DNA of 64,000 nucleotides from Cladorhizidae sp. MBARI D1340-BT2 (lineage: Eukaryota > Porifera > Demospongiae > Poecilosclerida > Cladorhizidae), in NCBI GenBank assembly GCA_028752905.1, contig JAQNBH010000013.1:24028168-24092167 (forward strand). Reading direction: 5' to 3'. The notes beneath the pieces are model-generated. The model ran no database searches and was not told the origin of the DNA. It saw only the letters and a list, made by a program, of their open reading frames with translations. A program made the translations under genes and the position numbers. Shown one piece after another: positions 21,611 to 31,662 of the stretch (positions are counted from its first letter, which is position 1; each line of letters opens with the position of its first letter).

Positions 21611-22973
21611 TATTGCTGCATATGCTATATACAATAATGAGAGAAAACTATAAAAACAAAAAATATTTTTCAGATTGAAAAAAATGTGACAAGAATTTAG
21701 CAAGTTAGACAATTAACTCCAAATATAATACTGATTTAAAATGGTAGTTGGTCTTCAGTATATTAATAGGTAAAGGGTCTTGTGTTGGCTGTTTCATCTT
21801 TTTCTATCGAATGTACAATTTTTGTTTTTAACTTGTTTCTACTTGTTTCTTATAGTCAAGCGTCCACCAGTAAGAAGTTACTTAGTGTTACACCAGACCT
21901 AACAAATCTTATGTTAATATTTACGATAAGTGCCTATGTATGATACACATAGATACAGGCATATAAATATATACGTAGATTTGTTAAAGTTCTGTGATGT
22001 TAACTATTCTCTCATGAGGAAACCACCTGATACATATGCACTATAAATATACAGTTACCTCTGTTTAATTATTTTTTTAACTTTGTCTGTTAAATGTTGT
22101 CACAAGAGTAAAAAGTTCTGAGGATACCAACTGATCATTTCATGGTATATAAGAAAAATGTGCAACAGCTTGCTGACTCAGCTAAGTATCTCACACCCAC
22201 AAAGATGTTTATGGAAGCAAAACACTTTTACCAGATATTCAGTTCTTGGGCCGAGTAGAGAAACAGATTAGTGCTGAATCAAGCAATGGGTTAGATTTTT
22301 TTCAATGGCTTCAGTTTGGGGACTTCTGATATGAAGTTAAGTGTGGGAAAAGTAATAATATACATCGGTGCTAAATTAAGAAACTGATCACTAGTACCTA
22401 GTTGTGGCAATGCATGGGACAGTCTTCCGGTTTGGAGTCTTTTGGTGCTAATATTATGAGGAACATACATACTATATTCAAGTTGGGAAGAAAAGAAGAT
22501 AGACTTAGACAAAATTTCTTTTTTTTGTAGTAAAATCAAGTATATGTATTGGGTCGAATAGCCCCCCAAAAATAGAATTTACCAATGTAGACAACAAACA
22601 TCTACAGGATCTTTTACCTATTGACAATAGCGATAAAAAAAGGTCTTCATTATGGTAAAGGGTCCTGTAAATTTTTGTTTTGTTAAATTCTTCTGTGTCT
22701 TTTTTTATAGCAAGTAGATACCTAAAACAAGTTACTAATATAGCACTATTAGTAACTAATAATAATAATAATAACAACATCAACAACAACAACAGAAGCA
22801 GCAGTAGTAGTAGTAGTAGTAGTAGTAATAATAAAAATAACAACAACAACAATAATCTTTTATATATATTATAATTAAACAAACAATTATTTGCACACAA
22901 AAAAAACACACACGACAATAACAATAACCATGACAAAAACAACAAAGTCAAGGCGGCGGAGATGGACCCAGAG
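21611..22973 (+). other. Noncoding repeat block with (TAA/CAA)n microsatellite
   Basis: The block is shared with 42891-43860 and 60026-61080. It contains AT-rich sequence, recurring GGTAAAGGGTCTT words and, at about 22755-22860, a compound AAT/AAC/AGT microsatellite. From about 22868 the minus strand is the 3' end of the LINE tail that continues at 25602, interrupted by the hAT element. No host gene is seen. Confidence 0.65.
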
Positions 22974-25593
22974 TAGGCCCTGGTGGATTATGCTAGCATA
23001 ATTTTGGGGAAAATAGGTGGTTTAGAGAATTGAGAATAATGCTGGAAAATAGGCAAGTTTTCAGGCAGACTTTCAGGAAAAATAGGCAGACTTTCAGGAG
23101 AAATCGAAATGATTTCTTAGATTAGACATAAGAGTGACTGAATGCACCACAGTAACACACCTCTCAAGTCTCACTTATTGAAATTGTGACGCACTCAAGC
23201 ATCTTAATTAAAAAGCATGCAGGATATGGGTGGGTAAGATTGCTGGTACCAGTTGTGAAATAACCACAGTGTGGTCATTTCACAACAGTCAAGTATTGTC
23301 TACTGGTAAAGGGTTAGTCTGCTTGGCAGTTAATTACTTTATTGTGTACAGACCACATGGCCAAGTCATTGTGCACTGAACAGTTGAGTTTGTAGCTAGC
23401 TATTTGTAGCTGAAGTATATGGCTGAGGCAATAGAGGCAGGACTAGATGGAGACACTAACAATGTGTGTGACATCAATGAAAGTACCAGCTCAGACTACA
23501 CAGAGTTGCCAGTCACCAATCTTGTAGATCTGCTTAAACCTCCTCAGCCATCAGCATTAGCCAGAAAAAGGAAGATTGGCATCAACCTTCCTCCTGTAGG
23601 AAAGAAGAGAGGAAGAGGCTGTACAAACAATGATCCTAAGTCAGTTTCTCCAGCTGAAAGAGTGAAGGCTTACAAAAATGAACCTTTGACAGTGAGCAAT
23701 GGCAAACTGTTTTGTTCAGGCTGCCGGGAACAACTCTCTGTAAAGAAAAGTTCCTTAGAGTTTCACATCAAGTCTCTGAAGCATGTGAGGGGCAAGGAAT
23801 GTTTGGTATCGAAAGAAAAGCGTCAATTAGGCTTAATGGGGTCACTCCGGCAATTTGAAAAAGAAGTTCATCCATCAGGTGAAACATTACCCGATTCTAC
23901 CCGTATGTACAGAGTGAATGTAGTGACTGCTTTACTAAAAGCAGGTCTTCCTCTCAGCAAGTTAGACACCTTTAGGGACCTACTTGAAGAAAATGCATTT
24001 ACCCTATCTGATTCATCACACCTTCGTCGTCTGATACCATTCATCTAGCATGATGAAAAAACAAGATATTTGCGGGAGACATGTAGCAATCATTTTTGAT
24101 GGAACGACCCATGTGTGTGAGGCCTTTGTGATTGTTCTACGTTACATAGATAAAGAGTTGGCTATCAAGCAGCATGTTTGTCGGCTGATGCTTTATAGCT
24201 AAATCCATCACTAGAGAAGAATGTGCTATATAGGCAACTAATAACTGCTTTGTCAACTGAGCTGTCAATTGCTTCTAATTTGATTATAGCAGCAATGAGG
24301 GACCGTGCATCAGTGAATGATGTTGCAATGAGGACCATATCTGTGATCTATAATAAGATAATGGATATCGGCTGTTTTTCGCACACTCTGGATCATGTTG
24401 GAGAAAGAATGAAAACACCTATCTTAGATGTGTTCATAAAGGCTTGGATAAGCTTGTTCGCTCACAGTCCGAAGTCAAGGCTTGCATGGAAGACACAGAC
24501 TGGATTGTCCACTCCAACCTATTCAGCAACCAGATGGTGGAGTAAGTTTGAAGTTATCCACAAATTGCATGACATGTTTGGAGATGTGCCTGATTTTCTG
24601 CATGGCAGTGATTTACCTCCATGTGTACAACTGAAAAACTACTGGAAATCATTGACGATCAAGCAGCATGTAGGAAACTGAAAATGGAGCTCGCTATAAC
24701 AGTAGATGCAATGGAACCGTTCGTCAAGGCAACATACTCATTGGAAGGTGATGGGCCATTAGTGTTAGTTACCTATCAGCGATTAAGTCTTCTGTATTCT
24801 CATGTCTCGTCACAATACTATCCAAATATGGCTGCAGTCTCTAAGCATCTGTCAGGAGGAAATTCTACACGTGAGTGCCAACTGATAGCTTACGCCAAAG
24901 CTTGTTGTGTCCCTGCCTACTCGTACTTCAAGGAGAAGTTTGACAGAGATCTCAGGCCTATTGTACTTGCCTTTAAGGCAGCACGTTACTTTTCACCTTC
25001 AAAAGTGAATGAACTCAAGCCAACTGCTGTTGATATTGATTCACTTACTGTCTTCCCATTCTTGAACACAGAAGTGATTAATGGCTTAAAGTCTGAGTTA
25101 CCTGAATATCTTGCAGCAGCTGAGGATGTTTCGGATAGCGTAGACCCCATTGAGTGGTGGAAGTGCCATGAGGAGAATGGTAGATTGCCTAACTGGACTC
25201 ACACTTGTAGATTAGTCTTATTGGTGCAGCCTTCGTCAGCTGCAGCTGAACGTGCATTCTCAATTTTGAGCAATACCTTTTCTACGAAGCAAGAAACTTC
25301 TTTGGAGGATTACTTACAACTTTCTGTTATGTTAATAGTCTATAGACTGTTAAAATGTCTCGAATCTTGAATCCTTGATGGCCTATATTCTCTTTTTAAA
25401 TGATGTAACAATTGTTTGTCAAAGCATAATTGAGAAAAAGAGGTATATTGAAAAGAAAAATAGGTGAATATTAGGTGCATAATTTCATAAAAGGAAAGAA
25501 AAATAGGTAGAATGAAAGAAAAATAGGTGAATATTAGGAGCATAAAAGGAAAGAAAAATAGGCAGAAATTCGAGCATAATCCGCCAGGGCCTA
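22974..25593 (+). mobile_element. hAT transposon (2620 bp) with 8-bp target duplication
   Basis: The ends are TAGGCCCTGGTGGATTATG and, on the minus strand, TAGGCCCTGGCGGATTATG. The 8-bp duplication ACCCAGAG is exact at 22966-22973 and 25594-25601. The unoccupied target, GATGGACCCAGAGTGCCC, is seen once near 61403. Subterminal regions on both sides repeat AAAATAGGCAGA and AAAATAGGTG. The single transposase gene lies on the plus strand. The insertion interrupts the LINE tail of segment copy 1. Confidence 0.92.
23419..25370 (+). pseudogene. hAT transposase of the 22974-25593 element
   Basis: The first open frame (23419-24048, ATG start) has a BED-like zinc finger: FCSGC, then FHIKSLKHVRGKECL near residues 96-130. 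The next part contains FDGTTHVCEAFVIVLRYID (about 24098), matching the first catalytic Asp region of hAT. MRDRASVND (about 24296) matches the second catalytic Asp. The last frame (24621-25370) ends with PSSAAAERAFSILSNTF and SLEDYLQLSVMLIVY, the hAT dimerisation motif with its Glu. A stop at 24046 and frameshifts near 24060, 24200 and 24650 separate the pieces. Introns could explain some of the breaks, but I see no convincing splice sites. It is probably inactive. Confidence 0.82.
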
Positions 25594-25601
25594 ACCCAGA
25601 G

Positions 25602-26285
25602 TGCCCAAAACTGCTTCAGCACATCCCCCCTCTATATCGCCACAGACAGATGTTGAATGAAGTATCTCCTGGAGTTGAAATCTCTGGTAGATGCATGTAA
25701 GTTCCTCCCCAATTCTCTTCCTTCACAAAAGATCATGCCTCAGGCCTCAACACACCAGTTATCTCCAAGGGCACAAATAAATGGCTGCTGTCAAGGTGTG
25801 TGCATTTGTTCTTCTTCAATTCCTCTGCATGCTTAGCCACCAATCTTGCTCCACTGGTAGCCCTGGCAATGTATGATGGTGCAAATGGATCCAGGCAAGT
25901 AGCATCCCATACCAATACCTTGCCCATTTTCCAAGGTACCATACTCACGCCATCCGGTCTTTTTCCATCTGAGTGGAAGATATCATGAGGTCCAGCAGAT
26001 GATAGTTACCTATGAATGATGTTCTTGATTGATGCTTAACCATCACTTATTTTAAGCAACAACTTAGATCATGTCTGGCCCAGCAATCAACACTTGCACA
26101 CATTCATGTGGGAAGCAAGTTAGGCACTGTAGATGCACTACTTGGCTCAAAATTTGCTTAAAGGTTGTCACTAACAATTGCGATTTGATACGATATGTTA
26201 TGGACTTGATATATATAACTTGTCTCAACTCTTTCCTAAAAGGTTGTCACTTTTTGATTCATTGAGGAAGGAAGTAGGAATGCAG
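25602..26285 (-). pseudogene. LINE reverse transcriptase C-terminal tail, copy 1
   Basis: Minus-strand words such as MVPWKMGKVLVWDATCLDPF, APSYIARATSGARLV, KHAEELKKNKCTHL and ITGVLRPEA match the C-terminal region found in many animal non-LTR reverse transcriptase proteins. Upstream, near 26085, CWARHDLSC is the remains of its cysteine cluster. The catalytic polymerase is not in the window. The same tail is at 61400-62140, where it is not interrupted. Confidence 0.65.
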
Positions 26286-26650
26286 AGTGGTGACACTATC
26301 CTTCTTTACAATGCTCAGCCCCACCATGGATAAACAGGCACACATCAATAGCATAATTCACAACTAACAAATGTTGGATAGAGCCTTGTCAGCAAGGACA
26401 AGATGAATATTATGTAGCTAAGGCTAATGGAATTGTTGGCATGAATGGAAAAATTTGATACCTTTTTCTCCTCGAAGCCGGCCTACTAATAGTGTTTCCC
26501 ACTTCTGAGCAGTTAACCAAAAATTTGCAAGCAAATATTCAAGAGGAAGTTGTAGGTGCTCAATTATTCACCACTCATTTAAAATGAAGGCCATTTTAAC
26601 AACTTTTATGATAGAGTTTACCAGGATAGCAGACTTAACAATGCTCTCCT
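26286..26650. other. No recognised gene
   Basis: The first ~40 bp still match the copy-3 sequence near 62110. After about 26330 I see no match elsewhere in the window and no convincing coding sequence. Confidence 0.4.
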
Positions 26651-26652
26651 CG

Positions 26653-26932
26653 TTGTAGAAAGATCCCGGGGAGGTTTGATGAAGGAAGAGCTGCCCACCA
26701 GTACGATGGCCCCGCCAAAAGGAATTCCCATAAAACACTTGAATTAGCAGCTAGTGAGGCTGAAAAAAGGTTTGACCATGCAGATCTTCACACCATTAAG
26801 GAGATTGAAGTGCTTCTTCTCAGGTCTGGAGATGGAGATGTAATAGACTTAATTCCACCTGTTCTTCAGAGTTATTTGAACAAAGATGTTGATCTTGATC
26901 ACTTAAAAACTCAGCTTTTACTGACATGATGG
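26653..26932 (+). pseudogene. Possible hAT-like transposase exon fragment
   Basis: One frame stays open for about 90 codons and reads RNSHKTLELAASEAEKRFDH, then IKEIEVLLLRSGDG and LNKDVDLDHLKTQLLLT before a TGA. This resembles the stretch between the catalytic and dimerisation regions of DUF4371/ZMYM-type hAT proteins (ERFDQ..., LE.LLLKA..., L..QL). The match is weak and no catalytic residue is included. Confidence 0.35.
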
Positions 26933-27419
26933 TAAGCCTTCTAGTAACAAAAGTTACTTATGTTAGAACCATGTATAAGAATGATGTTTTTAAAGCAATA
27001 CTAAGTGGAGTTTACATACTTTCTTAAACTCCACTTGACATAGCCATTAATTACAGCTACAGGACTTTCCTAAGAAGCACAATGGCTGATTGCAGACTTA
27101 ACTTATTTCTGTTGATGTGCACACACCCACAACTGATGCACTGGACTTGTCTGCTAAAGGATTGTATTTCTGAAATTTTTTGTGAAAATGTTTTTCTTTG
27201 CTAAAAAAGATTTTCACACATGACCTAGCTACCCCCTTAGTTAAAGTATCTTCCTGCGCAAGGGCATGGTGATTTTGCATGCTTGCTGTTATATTTAGTA
27301 CCACCCCCCAACACTCAATTAAAGGCACTCGCTAATATTTGGTATGATCACCTGGAAGAGCTAATCAAGCTAATGAACTCCAATAACACTCAGTACTTAC
27401 AACACAAGGGTATTACCAC
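26933..27419. other. AT-rich spacer, no gene seen
   Basis: A frame of 76 codons on the minus strand (27328-27098) has no recognisable features. Two short words near 27003-27030 (GTGGAGTTTACATACTTTC, then AACTCCACTTGACATAG) form a small inverted repeat. Nothing else stands out. Confidence 0.4.
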
Positions 27420-27800
27420 TATGTGAAAAGTTCACTGGATGATGATGACAACTAGGATTGAGTGTTAAAATTCCATAACTAGCACATGAAAGCCCGTCTG
27501 CAGTCACCTATGCTATACAACTGCCTCAATCCTTTCAGCCATCTGTCATCTAATATAATTACCTCACTCCTTATAGACATCAAGTTATACAATTACCTCA
27601 GTTCATACATCTAAACAAAAAAACTACCTCAGTACTTAGTCATCTAAGCTAAACAACTACCTCTTGTCCTTACAGAGCAGCATCTAAGCTATATTACTAC
27701 CTCAGACCTTACAGAACTACGTCAGATCTTACAGTCATCTAAGCTAAACAGTCATCTAAGCTAAACAAACTACCTAAGAACCTATTTCACCTAAGGTAAA
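27420..27800 (+). repeat. Degenerate ~35-45-bp tandem array
   Basis: Repeated words are TCATCTAAGCTAAACAACTA, CCTCAGTCCTTACAG and TATACAATTACCTCAGT, recurring at irregular spacing of about 35-45 bp. The array and its left flank (GGATGATGATGACAACTAGG) occur again at 36780-37120, marking the start of the next duplicated segment. Confidence 0.75.
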
Positions 27801-28058
27801 ACATCTCAAAGAATAAGCTTTGCCCAGGTTGATGTGATAAGTAGTTCAGTTAAAACACATTGCAGAGACTCCAACCCTAGGATGTAAAATTCAGTACTCT
27901 GAACTTAAGATTTCAGTACTTTTAGAACAGTTTCAGTACCTTGAGGGTGGGGAGAAATCATGCCATTACTGATAATGGAATATTGTGTTGATGCAAAAAA
28001 AAGAGAACAAGATGACAAAAAAGAATAAGATGCAAAAAAAATAACTTGATGTCATAGC

Positions 28059-29305
28059 TTAGATTCTTCTCATGAGTACAGGACTTTGCTTTGTCCAGAA
28101 AAGTTGGTCAAAATCTGATCCCTCACAGCACTTTTCAAGCAAGTTAAAATGTATGCCAATGAGAGAAGAAACAGTTTCAGGATTCAACCTTGATTGAAAA
28201 TCAGTTTTTATTCTCCTCACTAAACTAAAAACTCTTTCACTATCAGCAGGAATAGATAGTAATTGCAAAGCTAATGTTGCATATTTGTATTCACCCATTG
28301 CTGACTTCACATTTTTGACATTTAGCCCAAATTCCACTGCATCTTGACTGTCTGAAGTGGTCACATCCAAGTAGGATGAAAATTCTCAGAACTCAAGGGT
28401 GACATCAGCTTTGTCAAAAGTAACTTGGAAAAAAACGTAGATTTTATCGAACACTGCCAATGGAATGTCTTGTGATTGTGAGGGATCAACAAGTTTCAGA
28501 ACTTTCAGCACATCAGACTTGAAATCAAACTTGTCAAGTAATTTCCTTACAAAAGCTTGATAGAACCGTTTTACCCCAGGAAAAAAAGTATCAACTGGTG
28601 CTGAGTCTCCTTCATTTTCTCACAGGTGGTTTTTGTATTGTCTCCTATGAATATTTCTTCATCAGGGAGATGACGAATCCATGTACTTGATTCTTGTTAA
28701 ATTTGCATTTTGTCTAATTATTATTGGCTTGATAAAGAAAGATAAAACTGTTCCAAGTAAACGTTCCCTTTTTGCATGAAGTTTGTGGATTTTTGTTGAA
28801 AATGTTGTTTGTTATACTTATCAACTAGTGTATTAATAAGAAATTGAACCCAAAGCTTAGTCAGAGGTTTATTAAGCAATGAAACCATGCTTTTGACCTT
28901 TCGAGGTTTTTCAACATCAGGATGACTAGCGATGGGTTCCACATATCCAACATTCTCCTGAGAGCACAAGTTAGTGAAAGCCATCGGGTATCACAATGAC
29001 AGAAGTCAGCATAGCCGCATACTCATTGAGTGATGTAACACGTTTAGTACTACGATAAAAATGATAACCATTAAGAACTCATCAACGTTAAAGGGAAGAG
29101 TTTTTACAGCAGATTTAACTACCAAAGTGACTATATGACATATACAATGAATGCCAATGATTTTTGGCTGTTTTTCACGAAGCTTAATAATGACCCTACT
29201 CCTAGCCCCCTTCATGACACTGCAATGAAGTATCCGAAGCAAAACTTAGCATTTTACTAAATTCAAGGCCATATTTCAGAATTACCTGTTCGAGAGAGTT
29301 GAATA
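28059..29305 (-). pseudogene. hAT transposase remnant B, C-terminal part
   Basis: The minus strand carries the dimerisation region at 28370-28059 (PADSERVFSLVRRIKTDF, LIGIHFNLLEKCCEGSDFDQ). The middle pieces are at 28984-28721 and 29242-29006 (IHCICHIVTLVVKSAVKTLP). It is colinear with remnant A. At 29305 it is interrupted by the LTR retrotransposon; the N-terminal part continues at 35118. Frameshifts separate the pieces. Confidence 0.8.
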
Positions 29306-29310
29306 TGCCT

Positions 29311-29882
29311 TGTGAGGGATCCTGGTACTCCTGCTACAACTACACGTTGCTCCGCCAGGCAGTATCAGCAATCTCCACGACGGAAGTCCTTTAACAGTCT
29401 ATCCACCTGTTACTTAGACGACCCAAAATCAGCCAACCTCTTACTAGGCTGCTGTATCCCTGATCACTGATCAATTGAGTTAGGCTATTATAACAAGAGT
29501 AAACACAGTGGTGCAAAGCGGGTGCACCGTCCCACACTACAACAATAACACGCAATACGCAATACTCAATATACACAACGGCCGTAACTAACTTCTATAT
29601 CTACAAGTCGTTCTCTTTACGAGCTGTTCGATCCTCTTTCACCACAGTCCTTCTATTATTCCTTATTAGGTCCTGCTGTCACGTTCACCATTCCTTCCGT
29701 CAACCAATCAGACGAGGGCACAAGTTCTTCTAGAAACTTCTTGACCTCGCCCTCAAAAGGCCTCTGTGCACTCACGAGTGCACTCTCTGGCGACACACCC
29801 ATTGCACATCCTGTCAACACGTTCTCACTCTTGCCCACTGGCTCCCGCTCAGCAACAGTCAGAGGGGGCGCCATCTCTGACA
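29311..29882 (-). repeat. 3' LTR of the Gmr1-like element
   Basis: The 572 bp run from TGTGAGGGAT to CTCTGACA on the plus strand. The sequence matches the other LTR base for base as far as I can compare by eye. The end of the polymerase frame overlaps this LTR: the stop near 29656 lies inside it. Confidence 0.95.
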
Positions 29883-31659
29883 TCCCTCCCCCCTTAACTG
29901 GAAATCCCTGATCTCTGGACAGTCCCTCAGCGTTAGCATTTGCATAGCCATTACGATGAATTACTTTAAAGTCATATGGCTGTAGTGCCAATGCCCAACG
30001 TGCCAACCTGCCATGGCTATCTTTCAATGTAGCCAGATGTGTGAGGGGGTTGTGGTCAGTTTCCACGGTAAAATGAGCACCTTCCAAGTAGATTCGGAAG
30101 TGTTGTATTCCCTTGACTATGGCAAGAGCTTCTCGCTCAATAGCCGAGTAGTTGATCTCCCTGGGAAGTAGTTTTCTTGATCCAAACGCTAATGGATGCT
30201 CTTCACCCTCTTCATTTATCTGACTTAGTACAAACCCCAAGCCTGTGCCAGATGCGTCGGTTTGTAAAACAAATGGTTTTGTCCAGTCTGGGGTTACTAA
30301 AACTGGTGCTCTTGATAATGTTTTCTTCAACTTCTGGAATGCCTCCTGGCACTTTGGTGACCACAGTATGATATTAGGTCTATCCTTCTTCGTTAAGTCC
30401 GACAATGGGCTTGCTATGGTTGAAAACTGTGGCACAAATTTCCTGTAGTACCCACAGAGGCCCAAGAAAGACCTCATCTGTTTCTTTGTCTTGGGTTGAA
30501 CAAAGTCACGTACCGCTGCTACTTTGTTCTGCATGGGTTTCACAGCACCACCTCCCACTACATGGCCCAGATAAACACATGTGTTGGCGGCGAAGTGGCA
30601 CTTCTTCTTCTTAATCTTTAATCCAGCCCTTCTCAATCTTTCGAATACCTGGTTGAGATGCCATATGTGCTCTTCCCAAGACGCACTATGCACCAGTATG
30701 TCGTCGAGATAAGCGACTGAGTAATTGTGAAGTCCTTCCAGCACCTGATCCATAAGACGCTGGAAGGTTGATGGAGCTGATACAAGGCCAAATGGCATTG
30801 TCTTGAACTGGTATTTGCCGAATGGTGTGACAAACGCTGTCTTCTCAATGTCTTCTGGAGCTACTGGGACTTGGTAATATCCCTTGGTGAGGTCCAGGGT
30901 CGTTATGTATTGAGAAGACCCGATGCCATCAATCAGCTCATCAATGTGGGGAAGTGGGTAGGGGTCACCAACAGTGATAGCATTCAACTTGCGGTAATCC
31001 ACACACATTCTCTTGCCACCATCTTTCTTGGCTACCAGCACTATTGGGGCCGCCCACGGACTTCTAGAAGGTTCGATGATATCTTGTTCCAAAAGTATAG
31101 CAATCTCCTCCCTGAGGAACTCTTTGGAATGATGTGCCAGCCGGTATGGAGGAAGTCTGATTGGAAGTGCATCCTTTGTAGGGATGGCATGTTCCACTAG
31201 ATCAGTCTTCCCTGGCACATCCTGAATGACATCTCGAAAACTCTCTTGTAACTCTTGTAGTTCTTCTTTCTGTTGGTTGGTTAGGTTGTTTGTCTCTTCT
31301 GGTGGCTCCTCCTGCTCATTCACTTCCTCTTCATCCAAAGTCATGAATGCAGCAGGAGCTGGGGATGTCCACCTTCTAATGCTGTTGACATGGAAGGTCC
31401 GGAACCTTTTCCCCATCATACCCAGGTCCACCTGGTACGTCACATCAGTGATCTTCTTGGAGATGAGGTAGGGTCCCTGCCACTGGTTGAGGAGTTTAGC
31501 CATTTTTATGGGCCTAAACACCAGCACATAGTCTCCCACCTCAAACTCACGCACTACCGCCTTCTTGTCGTAATGATGTTTCTGTGCCTTCTTTTCTTTG
31601 GTCTCTCTCTCTAGAGCCAACTCTCTCACAACCTCGATGTTGCTCTTGAGAGCTTGCAC
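29656..31659 (-). CDS. pol: Gmr1-like pol, second part: integrase C-terminus, reverse transcriptase, RNase H
   Basis: This 667-codon frame lies directly after an in-frame TAG (31665-31663). It begins with the integrase GPY-type C-terminal domain (VGDYVLVFRP near residue 45, QGPYLI near 62). The gypsy reverse transcriptase follows: RMCVDYRKLN (217-226), LDLTKGYYQ (255-263), FGLVSAPSTFQ (290-300) and YLDD at 317-320 with the catalytic Asp pair. RNase H follows with TDAS (D468), EREALAIV and TDHNPLT (D535). The final motif reads NAEGLSR, so the usual last acidic Asp is Glu at 578. The frame ends within the 3' LTR. The GTG at 31659 is the frame edge, not a likely start; the protein would need read-through or belongs to a nonsense-mutated polyprotein. 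Confidence 0.92.
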   Translation of the reverse strand: MQALKSNIEVVRELALERETKEKKAQKHHYDKKAVVREFEVGDYVLVFRPIKMAKLLNQWQGPYLISKKITDVTYQVDLGMMGKRFRTFHVNSIRRWTSPAPAAFMTLDEEEVNEQEEPPEETNNLTNQQKEELQELQESFRDVIQDVPGKTDLVEHAIPTKDALPIRLPPYRLAHHSKEFLREEIAILLEQDIIEPSRSPWAAPIVLVAKKDGGKRMCVDYRKLNAITVGDPYPLPHIDELIDGIGSSQYITTLDLTKGYYQVPVAPEDIEKTAFVTPFGKYQFKTMPFGLVSAPSTFQRLMDQVLEGLHNYSVAYLDDILVHSASWEEHIWHLNQVFERLRRAGLKIKKKKCHFAANTCVYLGHVVGGGAVKPMQNKVAAVRDFVQPKTKKQMRSFLGLCGYYRKFVPQFSTIASPLSDLTKKDRPNIILWSPKCQEAFQKLKKTLSRAPVLVTPDWTKPFVLQTDASGTGLGFVLSQINEEGEEHPLAFGSRKLLPREINYSAIEREALAIVKGIQHFRIYLEGAHFTVETDHNPLTHLATLKDSHGRLARWALALQPYDFKVIHRNGYANANAEGLSRDQGFPVKGGGMSEMAPPLTVAEREPVGKSENVLTGCAMGVSPESALVSAQRPFEGEVKKFLEELVPSSDWLTEGMVNVTAGPNKE
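29883..29895 (-). promoter_or_regulatory. Polypurine tract
   Basis: On the minus strand AAGGGGGGAGGGA lies directly upstream of the 3' LTR. This is the expected position and composition of the primer for plus-strand DNA synthesis. Confidence 0.85.
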
Positions 31660-31662
31660 AAA

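Noticed and set aside
22505..22951. 148-codon Leu-rich frame that could suggest a membrane protein
   Set aside because: The Leu run is the microsatellite; the ends belong to the LINE tail and noncoding repeat.
30177..31614. Plus-strand open frames opposite the polymerase
   Set aside because: They overlap the well-supported reverse transcriptase and integrase frame and resemble no protein.
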